Assembly: GCA_964017195.1 (NCBI GenBank)
Contig: OZ024895.1
Span: forward strand, 20,547,034-20,611,033
DNA from: Siderastrea radians
Lineage: Eukaryota; Cnidaria; Anthozoa; Scleractinia; Rhizangiidae
Length of the DNA stretch: 64,000 nt
Reading direction: 5' to 3'
Position numbers and translations under genes: made by a program. The notes beneath the pieces are model-generated. The model searched no databases and was not told where the DNA came from. It saw only the letters and a program-made list of their open reading frames with translations. Shown here piece by piece: positions 58,664 to 64,000 of this stretch; position 1 is the stretch's first letter, and each line of letters opens with the position of its first letter.

Positions 58664-61600
58664 ATCAGAGACTCCCAACAGCGACTTAAACCCAAAAATT
58701 TACCTCATCTTGTCGAGCACGTCACAAATTATCTATCAAGGATAAAATCTTTACTACCACGGAGGGATGTCAGTTTGTATGTAGAAAAAGGGTCGAATGT
58801 TATGGAAATTGTTGAGAAATATTAAGATTTAAAGGTGATATGCCTTAAAGTTCATATTAAATATGATGGAGACCAAAACAGTTTGCTATCAATTCAAAAG
58901 TACTCTTGTGTGATTACGGCTGTTTAACTAGTTGTACGTAACATTTCGCCATCTGTCTTGCCTGTGGCATTTTATCGTGTTGTTTCTCTTTCCTATTATC
59001 AGTAATGTTTAACAGTTATTCTTATATCACTGAGTCGATGTTGTTTTTGTTGTTAACAGGTGCTGTAGAGGTGAATTAATTTGCTGCATGGCAGTAAGAC
59101 AGATGTAAGATTGAAATTGGTTCTCTCTTTTACATTTGCATTTCTCTCTAGTCTTTCAGTTCTAGTTAGCAATCAGTTCTAAGCAATCGTTCTCAACGAT
59201 TCTGGTCATAGGACCAGGCCAGCTTGTATTAGAAGATCAGTCATTACATCTGAAGCAGTCATGAAAACGTGGTAAGGAAACAAGTGAACGGATACTTGTA
59301 CAAAAAAGACTTTTTGGACAGTATCTCGATAAGTTAAAACTAAAGCTCTAAGCAATTTGAACTCAATCCGAAAGACTTGCAAATTAAAACTAGCAATTTT
59401 GCTTTTCCGACTGTATTATGGGTCGTTTTTTTGAGTGGGCGAAAAGTCGAGCTAAGAACAGCACCATCGCAACAACAGAACCCGACTTCCATCCACCTAA
59501 GAAATGTTCTCAAATCATCTTCTAGTCATAATGCATCAAATTCGAGCAAATGTTCTCACACCCGTAACGAGCTTTTATATTCGCATCAATTTTTTATGGC
59601 TTATACGAAAAACATCAAACACCTCAAAGGCATCTAGATCGAACTGCGACTAAATAACATATCACATTCTATCTATTTCTTAAAAATCAAACTGTAATCT
59701 CCCCTTGAGTTAATCACCTTATGTTCATGAAATTGTCTTGCGCGCCTTTCATTTTTTACCCTGGTATTTGGTATTGTTTCTTTCCTAATGTTTTAATACT
59801 GTATGATATTCTTATATCGTTAATTACATTCCGTTGTCGCTGTTATTACACAGATGCTGCGGTGAAGGTGCCACTGCCTATTGCTGCCCCAGCAGTCTCA
59901 GGTAAGATTAAAATCAATTTCTCTTTAAGGTGATTCCCCAGAAAAAGAATCTTCCATAAATTTGTAATGAAACTTGGCACAAATATTCAACAAGTCATGT
60001 AGGGTCTAAAATTGCAATAAAAATGGGTCTCACCGTGCTCGTTTTAGTGGTATCCTGTAGACGAATACAGCGTTTAAAGGCATTTTCAGGCAATAAACGC
60101 GCGAAGCCAACATGCTCAATATTTCCACTGCAGATTGATATTTCATGTGTAGGTTGACTTTGTACATATGTATAGTCATCTGTGTCATACAAAACATGGC
60201 CGATAAGCTTCAAATTTACTGGACACTCAAACAGTAGACGGTGACGACGGTAACTTGATGTGCGGTCCTCTACCCTAAATGGCTTTTTTCGTAGGATTTT
60301 TTAAACTGTGCAAAACTGATCTGATCATAGATTTTTGCTGACTTTGTTATTTGGCTTTGGGAACACTGTCTTGATTGAGTTTATACAATAAAAAAGGGGG
60401 TCACCGTGCTCAATTAGGAGAAAACGACCATTTATTTCTCTGAACAACTCAGTTTTCATAGAAAACCTATCAAGTTCCATCCTCGGAGCTAGTCGGGACG
60501 ACGGGATTTTCATGGGCGAAAGTTTACAACAAGAGCGGGAGAGCCCCTGGACACTTACTCTTACCACTTCCAGAAGCGTTTGAATTCTCTCCTTCTGATT
60601 GGCCAGAAAACTATTTTTCGACTCTCATGTCTTCTTACACGAGGTTGTTTTCCTCATCGATCGCCGTAGTAGCGTGGCCCGTTCAACGGGAACATTTTTG
60701 AGGAGAGCTTCAGAAAAAAAAACAATAATAAATAAACGAAGTCGAGGAAATCGCAAACTATAACGTGGCCGCAAGAAAACAAACACTCACAGGGAATTTT
60801 TCACGGCGGATTTATCAAAGGTATCGCAAATTTTTAGAGCTAGCGACTTCCCCTTTCTCCAATGTAGCTTATTATTTCTTCTTCTTCGTTGATCTTCGTC
60901 TGAAACTTTCCATCTCTGATGTACGGGCCACGCAACTATGTTGATCGAGCGTGTCATGTCACGTACCAGAGAGAACTAGTTCTCTCTGGTACGTGACATG
61001 ACGTCGCATCGACCGTTAAGCAGAAAATCGCCCAGATCGGCCTCCAGAAGCTCGGAAAAGCAATAAAAACACAGCAAACACACAGCAGGTAATGTTTTTC
61101 AAACTGTATTTCCATTTTAATGCATTTATTATTTCGATCGAATTTCAGCTCCATACAAACACTCATATTACGCTTTGGTTAACTGTGGTTCCCACGCTCG
61201 ATCGACATAGTTACGTGTCCCGTGCATCGGAGATTCCCGTGGAGAGTTTCAGACGTAGTTCAACGAAAAAGGAGAAATAATTAGTAGCATCGTTTACTCG
61301 AGTAGCTATTAGCCTCATGCAACACTTGAGAAAGGGGAAGTCGTTAGCTCTAAAAATTTACGATACCTTCGATAAGTCCATCGTGAAAAATCCCGGTGAG
61401 TGATGTTTTCTTCTGGCCACGTTATAGTTTGCGATTTCTTCGACATCGTTTATTTATTAAGTTTTTTTTTTCTGAAGCTCCTCAAAAATGTTCCCGTTGA
61501 ACGGGCCACGCTACTACGGCGATCGATGAGGAAAACAACCTCATGTAAGAAGACATGAGAGTCGCTCGGCTGTTCCTCTTCGCTGATTGGCCAGAAAAAT

Positions 61601-62528
61601 AGTTTTCTGGCCAATCAGAAGGAGAGAATTCAAACGCTTCTGGAAGTGGATCGGTAAGAGTAAGTGTCCAGGGGCTCTCCCGCTCTTGTTGTAAACTTTC
61701 GCCCATCAAAATCCCACCGTCCCGACTAGCTGCCTCCGAGGATGATCAAGTTCTGAACATACGCGAGCTCGTGCGCGCGCGCTGATCACGCAAAAAATCA
61801 TGCGCAGAAAGGATGCGCAATGCAATTGAATGGAATCACCTTAATTTGCGTTTCTGTCCAGTCTCCTCCCCGTTTTACCGCTTGACTTTTTTCCATCTCA
61901 ACGGTTGGAACAGGCTCGCTTGCAGTAGAGGATCATGGATAGCATCTTAGTAGTAGGAGAAAACGTGGCAGGGAAACAACCAAACGGGCACTTATGCAAA
62001 CAAATAAAGGCTTAGTAGAAAGTTTTTCGAGACAGTAAAACAAGTTGAGCCAAGAGAGGATCTCTATTGGTTGAACATTCTCGCGAAGGCGAAATGTCGA
62101 GCTATGAACAACGATCACCACCACCACTTCAAACAACAAAAGCACAGTTACGTCCAAAGTGCCTTTCACCTCTCAGTAAAAGAAAACACTCAAAAGGCAT
62201 CTAGTGCGAATTGCAACTAAATAACGCCCTTATTTCGGGTTGCTAAATATTCTGGAATTACCGGGAAGGCACTCCCTTCTGTGTTTGTTCGGAATCCGTA
62301 ACAAAAACAGACCACTTATGCACCTAGAAAATGATGTGGTCAGTGTTGATGCTTTGTTTTCGTTTGTTATGCAGATGTGGTATACGTCACGGAGAGTGTC
62401 GTTCTTCCTCAGGAAACGTCATTCCGTGGCCGCTGATGCCGGGACGAGTCCAGGCCACCCAAGCCACTGCTGCAGTGGCAAAGGATATTCTTGTTGCCTC
62501 AAAACTCAGCCAAAGTAGCGATCCTTAA
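42556..62528 (+). CDS. Secreted granulin with expanded cysteine ladder (5 coding exons)
   Basis: Exons 42556-42665 (CDS from 42599), 47502-47664, 59060-59104, 59854-59901 and 62375-62528 join in phase (1,2,2,2) into a 158-residue precursor. Residues 1-22 are a hydrophobic signal peptide. The cysteines then run single C31 and C38, eight CC pairs (44, 56, 64, 71, 78, 85, 93, 102) and single C109 and C116. Canonical granulins are secreted growth-factor-like modules with two single cysteines, four CC pairs and two single cysteines, folded as a ladder of hairpins. The YCCPSSLRCGIRHGEC end matches the usual HCCP..xC.....C terminus. A 42-residue polar tail follows. Intron 2 (11.4 kb) houses the recombinase/helicase element. 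The exon joins are my inference from phase, splice signals and cysteine pattern. The exact function is unknown. Confidence 0.75.
42599..42665 (+). CDS. Granulin coding exon 1: signal peptide
   Basis: Starts MLLSPEIVILVFTCLAAGA, a classical hydrophobic secretion signal ending in small residues. The ATG follows an A-rich leader within an exon whose acceptor (GGTTTTAG) lies at 42554-42555. The donor AAAAG/GTACAT leaves one base. Confidence 0.75.
43019..43162. repeat. Long palindrome, ~64-base arms
   Basis: GGAGTTCATAGAAGTCCATG at the left pairs with CATGGACTTCTATGAACTA at the right. The pairing is nearly perfect through GAAAACTTGATTTCTCCC to a short loop near 43090. Confidence 0.88.
43480..47087 (+). 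repeat. Composite repeat ending in a (TCA)n(TTA)n tail
   Basis: The block 43530-43860 recurs diverged at 46050-46350 (TCACATGCTTGTGCGG..., CGGCAAACCG). Units around GCGTTTTGTAGC and GTGTTAGC recur at 45630-45960 and 46380-46560. The right end reads GATGTATGGAGACACGTTAA followed by TAAAGTT(ATC)n(ATT)n, a tail typical of non-LTR retroposons. No credible ORF, so a non-autonomous or rearranged retroposon is inferred. Confidence 0.55.
44590..45260 (+). repeat. GTAGTTGCTGT minisatellite, three-base periodic
   Basis: Diverged GTTGCTGTAG/GTGGCTGTAG units keep a strict three-base period over about 670 bases. Several frames are open on both strands as a result. Confidence 0.8.
47502..47664 (+). CDS. 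Granulin coding exon 2: N-terminal granulin half
   Basis: Encodes residues 23-76 with CPDMFHDCPEGDHCC, WSSCC and GSGRHCCP, the granulin spacing C-x6-C-x5-CC-x10-CC-x6-CC-x5-CC. The donor AA/GTAATT overlaps an in-frame AAG TAA stop (47663-47668). Failure to splice would therefore give a truncated form with 10 cysteines. Confidence 0.82.
47669..48165. other. Start of granulin intron 2
   Basis: T-rich with imperfect TTGTTGTT runs; no gene recognised. Confidence 0.4.
48166..48318. mobile_element. MITE with CAGCCTCGTCCCCAG ends
   Basis: CAGCCTCGTCCCCAGGCC and GACTGGGAACGAGGCTG are inverted. Internal GCGATAGCGCGAGGCG palindrome. Confidence 0.75.
48871..49459. promoter_or_regulatory. Cluster of 25 GGAAC/GTTCC pentamers
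   Basis: I counted 25 occurrences of GGAAC or GTTCC on the plus strand within about 590 bases. Roughly one would be expected by chance. They occur in both orientations with irregular spacing and stop about 260 bases before the recombinase ORF. This could be the subterminal or origin-like binding array of the element below, perhaps for its zinc-finger or Myb protein. Confidence 0.6.
49722..51265 (+). pseudogene. Zinc-finger tyrosine recombinase of a mobile element (broken)
   Basis: Two open segments, 49722-50570 (282 codons) and 50657-51265 (202 codons), are parts of one gene. The first has a C2H2 finger (C36, C41, H55, H60) and a helical region like a core-binding domain. The second has the tyrosine-recombinase signature HPTRYRQIVE (H85, R88), then QKHSS (H115) and HY (Y124, the probable nucleophile). 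The first catalytic arginine lies in KGSRPM at 50615-50632, which is readable only through the gap. The gap holds a TAA at 50568-50570, a frameshift near 50590 and a TAG at 50639-50641. An intron is a weaker alternative. Expected role: site-specific integration and excision of the element. Confidence 0.8.
51265..51435 (+). pseudogene. Myb/SANT-like DNA-binding fragment, likely recombinase C-terminus
   Basis: A 56-codon frame beginning MFTPEEDKYLQAGLKRYGF and containing QWKAILRDPDF has the spaced aromatics of a Myb/SANT helix-turn-helix. It overlaps the recombinase stop codon in another frame (TGATG). It therefore looks like the original C-terminus separated by a one-base indel in the AGAAAAAATG run, although it could be translated separately. 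Confidence 0.6.
51577..51957 (+). CDS. Small cyclin-box protein of the mobile element
   Basis: A 126-residue ORF with LAESLLWRHLNK, then TFRELILACLFIAIKLEDRD and ILREELDVLQSVNWRP. The pattern of a helix, ACLFIAIKLE and a final VLQSVNW resembles the first cyclin fold, where cyclins read xCLFIASKxEE and xLxxLNW. It lies 140 bases after the Myb fragment, on the same strand and between the recombinase and the convergent helicase gene. The ATG at 51577 is chosen because an in-frame stop lies upstream. Binding to a host CDK is inferred. It is shorter than a normal two-fold cyclin. Confidence 0.55.
   Translation: MSKMNRIAEKHPALSLSDLKFAGEYLEEICACDYPKETALLAESLLWRHLNKTSNRKRSTFRELILACLFIAIKLEDRDIARNSLFLDTISSPVQRSDILREELDVLQSVNWRPLEHCHMIAKDCP
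52197..52592 (-). pseudogene. Frameshifted C-terminal extension of helicase with PIP box
   Basis: This frame overlaps the end of helicase exon 4 (52493-52592) and has no good ATG. It is polar, and its C-terminus has QIKITKFF, a full PCNA-interacting (PIP-box) pattern Q-x-x-I-x-x-F-F six residues from the end. The likely explanation is a one-base indel in the overlap, so that the ancestral helicase ended in this motif. Confidence 0.55.
52493..55861 (-). CDS. SF3/NS1-like helicase gene of the mobile element (4 exons)
   Basis: Exons 54437-55861, 53915-54109, 53144-53691 and 52493-52925 join in phase to about 860 codons. Exon 1 (475 codons) has an acidic linker and a domain leading into the ATPase. 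Exon 2 carries Walker A GSADSGKTS and Walker B VMFLDEA. Exon 3 carries KYKSPKG and the motif C-like MLITCQTPMDF, the order A-B-B'-C seen in superfamily 3 helicases such as the NS1 class. The remainder is charged, ending in a long Glu/Arg coiled coil in exon 4. Expected role: replication of element DNA. The start may instead be the internal MYRSARNP methionine. It converges on the recombinase/cyclin genes. A frameshifted extension carries a PIP box. Confidence 0.78.
55905..56055 (+). repeat. Two tandem copies of a ~75-bp unit
   Basis: Units share CAATTAACTTGCTGATTA, ACAATTGTGTTACCT and TCGAATTCCAACCTTGTG. They lie just upstream of the helicase gene start (minus strand) and may be its promoter or the element end. 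A (GCAC)n run precedes them at 55878-55902. Confidence 0.6.
56395..57370. mobile_element. Long inverted repeat (foldback), ~976 bp
   Basis: The left arm from about 56395 and the right arm to about 57370 are reverse complements for several hundred bases, including TCCGTGGATCCGCTTATCCG on the left and its complement on the right. The left arm itself repeats a ~240-bp block twice. The centre (56880-57075) is AT-rich with (AAAT)n and (AT)n tracts. Confidence 0.75.
57371..57908. other. Granulin intron 2 sequence after the foldback
   Basis: A partial extra copy of the GGATCCACGGAGACAG block is seen at 57445-57480. Otherwise no gene or clear repeat. Confidence 0.5.
57909..58006 (+). repeat. (TTA)n microsatellite
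   Basis: About 30 nearly uninterrupted TTA units with one CTACTA interruption. Confidence 0.95.
58252..58662 (+). repeat. Compound (TTG/TTC/TTA)n microsatellite
   Basis: Alternating blocks of TTG, TTC (with TCTTTC interruptions), TTG and ATT. A duplicated TTC block occurs at about 58380-58505. All three-base periodic, so every frame is open without being coding. Confidence 0.95.
58663..59059. other. Granulin intron 2, distal part
   Basis: No gene or repeat recognised. The 3' end supplies the acceptor tract before 59060. Confidence 0.4.
59060..59104 (+). CDS. Granulin coding exon 3: extra CC-x5-CC module
   Basis: A 45-base exon (acceptor TTAACAG, donor GTAAGATT) encoding CCRGELICCMAVRQ in the phase left by exon 2. 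A weaker donor exists at GCA/GTAAGA, but it would break the frame with exon 4. Confidence 0.62.
59854..59901 (+). CDS. Granulin coding exon 4: CC-x7-CC module
   Basis: A 48-base exon (acceptor TTACACAG, donor GTAAGATT) encoding CCGEGATAYCCPSSL. The YCCP motif corresponds to the HCCP near the end of a normal granulin. Phase matches exons 3 and 5. Confidence 0.72.
59926..61845. mobile_element. Inverted-repeat transposon in granulin intron 4
   Basis: Ends are AAGGTGATTCC at the left and its complement GGAATCACCTT at the right. Subterminal arms match over hundreds of bases (about 60470-60860 with 61330-61740). A perfect 50-bp palindrome sits at 60953-61002. No intact ORF, so non-autonomous. Confidence 0.65.
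62375..62528 (+). CDS. Granulin coding exon 5: terminal cysteines and tail
   Basis: Acceptor TTATGCAG. Encodes RCGIRHGECR, supplying the last two granulin cysteines, then a cysteine-free tail starting SSSGNVIPWPLMPGR and ending at TAA (62526-62528). Another frame of the same DNA contains HCCSGKGYSCC, but it does not fit the exon 4 phase. Confidence 0.68.
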
Positions 62529-62786
62529 GAAGCTGCCTCGCTGACAGGTAAGTAGATTTGGTGAATTTTAACCGTCTACTTAACCAAAAACGTTTTTGCG
62601 CGAACATTGCATTGAAACGTAAGATTTCACAAATTTAACACAGGCGTAAAGAAACTGGCTTGTAACCAGAGAAAACTTTGTTCTGGCAAAATGGTTTTCA
62701 TGGCAAAGAAACCTCAAACGAGGAAATATGCCAGTTGGCTGTCATAAAATTCGATCCTGGGTTTCATTCTTCCTTCTGCGACTTGT

Positions 62787-62999
62787 TTAACCCTTAAGCC
62801 CTGATACAAAAATGCATATTCTCATTACTGATCTCCATACATTTCTTATGGAACTAGTAAAGAGGATTTGTCTAAATATCAAGATATCCTATCCTCAGTG
62901 ATCACTTCTTTTATTCTTGTCACTTGAATGTTCAAACAAGTAGTGATCATGTAAAGAGAAATTTCGTTTTCATCAGGGCTTAGGGTTTAAAGGGTTAAA
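62787..62999. mobile_element. TTAACCCTTTAAGCCC-family MITE, copy 5
   Basis: Inverted ends TTAACCCTTAAGCCC and GGGTTTAAAGGGTTAA. The body matches the copy at 28437-28654 in the opposite orientation. Confidence 0.8.
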
Positions 63000-63284
63000 C
63001 GGTTATTCGTCCGACAAACTCTTTTGTTACATCCTTTGATCACCTCTGTCTACCTGGTCAGTGAAAACGATCGGAAAATAAAGCTGAGAAAGATTTCTGA
63101 ATAGAGCGCACGTGCAATTACACTGTTAGAGGGACTTGGAATTGAACTGTTTGAGCGTGAACCCGTGGAGCTTAGTACCCAAACTCAAAGCATAATGTAT
63201 GTATCAGCCCGCCACGGGGGGGGGGGGGGGAGGGACTCGACTCATGTTTGGGTATCAGGATGCTGCTGAGGGTTGAAACACTGA

Positions 63285-63412
63285 CCCTGTTTAGGACAAA
63301 AATTGGCCTAAAATAGTCTAAACTATCTACCCTGTTTAGGACAACATTCTTCATTTCAGGTCCCTGTTTAGGACAAATGACAAAATACACACCCTGCTTT
63401 AGGACAGTTACA
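63285..63412 (+). repeat. CCCTGTTTAGGACA short repeat, 4 copies
   Basis: CCCTGTTTAGGACA or close variants at about 63286, 63330, 63362 and 63393. Probably part of a dispersed repeat; no gene seen in 62529-63490. Confidence 0.55.
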
Positions 63413-63493
63413 TAACATTTATAAATTTTCAAGGTTTAGACCACTGCAAAACCGTGTACGATCAAAGCTTGCTCTACGTTGGATCACTAGATC

Positions 63494-63969
63494 GTGGCCA
63501 GTCAAAAGAAGATAAAATGCAAAAATAATGCAAAGACTGGTCAGACAACGTGCAAGAGGCGTAAATACAATATTTCGGCTGGCCAACACCAACGTTGTAA
63601 AAACATTAGTGACATTCTTGTTAGAGCTAAGTTACCGGAACCTGTCAACACTGACAACTCCCGGATTCCTCCCGGCTCTTTTCGGTGCAATAAAAATAAT
63701 TGTACCACCTGCCCTTATATCGAAGATGGCCGCACGCAATATACTTTAATAGGAGTGGACAAATGTATCAAATCAAATCGCACATTACTTGTGAAACGTC
63801 TAATGTTATTTACATGGTTCAATGTACTAAATGTAATCTTCAATATATCGGAGAAACTAAACGTCGCCTCAAAGAACGCTTTAATGAACATAGGCCCCAG
63901 TGTTTGAGCCAGCTCAACTGCCTCAGGAGACAATTTGTCCCTCTGTTGCCTTTGCAAAGGGACAAATAG
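63494..63969 (+). pseudogene. Penelope-like element, GIY-YIG endonuclease end (frameshifted)
   Basis: The first frame (63494-63760) has a cysteine cluster, FRCNKNNCTTCPYI, typical of the linker before the endonuclease. The second frame (63700-63969) has NVIYMVQCTKCNLQYIGET followed by RLKERFNEHR, the GIY-YIG nuclease core with its catalytic Arg and Glu. A frameshift near 63760 separates them. Penelope-like retroelements carry this domain after their reverse transcriptase. Neither the reverse transcriptase nor the 3' repeat is in the window. Confidence 0.8.
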
Positions 63970-64000
63970 GCAATAGCAGGGGACAGAGCATAATTTATTA

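Noticed and set aside
58070..58745. Long reading frames of about 200 codons on both strands
   Set aside because: They are translations of TTC/TTG/TTA microsatellites; the three-base period keeps all frames open.
62240..62518. 92-codon frame containing HCCSGKGYSCC as the granulin end
   Set aside because: Tempting cysteine pairs, but the phase does not fit exon 4. The alternative frame gives the expected final C-x6-C.

Overview
The window looks like nuclear DNA from an anthozoan cnidarian, most likely a stony coral. It is AT-rich and intron-rich, the recognisable proteins are animal-like, and introns and spacers are packed with short inverted-repeat transposons (MITEs), a tRNA-related repeat, a Penelope-like element and a LINE relic. 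I infer the host group from sequence character alone; the species cannot be named.

Region 1 (about 1-34.8 kb, minus strand) is one large gene: gamma-tubulin complex component 3 (GCP3/TUBGCP3). Twenty coding exons were found with consistent splice phases. They run from the start codon at 34705 to an exon ending at 4682 and encode about 836 residues. The last roughly 75-90 residues, by comparison with animal GCP3, must lie left of the window. The first 4.6 kb is therefore intron and repeats. The introns hold at least a dozen MITE families, a family built on a 106-bp tandem unit, a TTAA-flanked 4.2-kb Kolobok-like element with a decayed THAP domain, and a stray copy of the 3' end of exon 16.

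Region 2 (about 35.4-62.5 kb, plus strand) is a second, much smaller protein in a large gene. A tandem duplication (35.4-40.7 kb) carries two related putative 5' untranslated exons. A signal-peptide exon follows at 42.6 kb, then four cysteine-rich exons at 47.5, 59.06, 59.85 and 62.4 kb. Spliced in phase they encode a secreted granulin of about 158 residues with eight Cys-Cys pairs instead of the usual four.

Region 3 (about 48.8-56.1 kb) lies inside granulin intron 2. It is a composite mobile element I cannot assign to a named family. On the plus strand it has a decayed zinc-finger tyrosine recombinase, a Myb/SANT fragment and a small cyclin-box protein. Convergently, on the minus strand, a four-exon gene encodes an SF3/NS1-like P-loop helicase with a coiled-coil tail, and an overlapping frame ends in a PCNA-binding (PIP-box) motif. 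A 590-bp block with 25 GGAAC/GTTCC pentamers precedes the recombinase. This is the most novel object in the window.

The rest is repeats: a composite repeat with a TCA/TTA-tailed end (43.5-47.1 kb), a 976-bp foldback (56.4-57.4 kb), long triplet microsatellites (57.9-58.7 kb), a 1.9-kb inverted-repeat element in granulin intron 4, and the GIY-YIG end of a Penelope-like element at the right edge.
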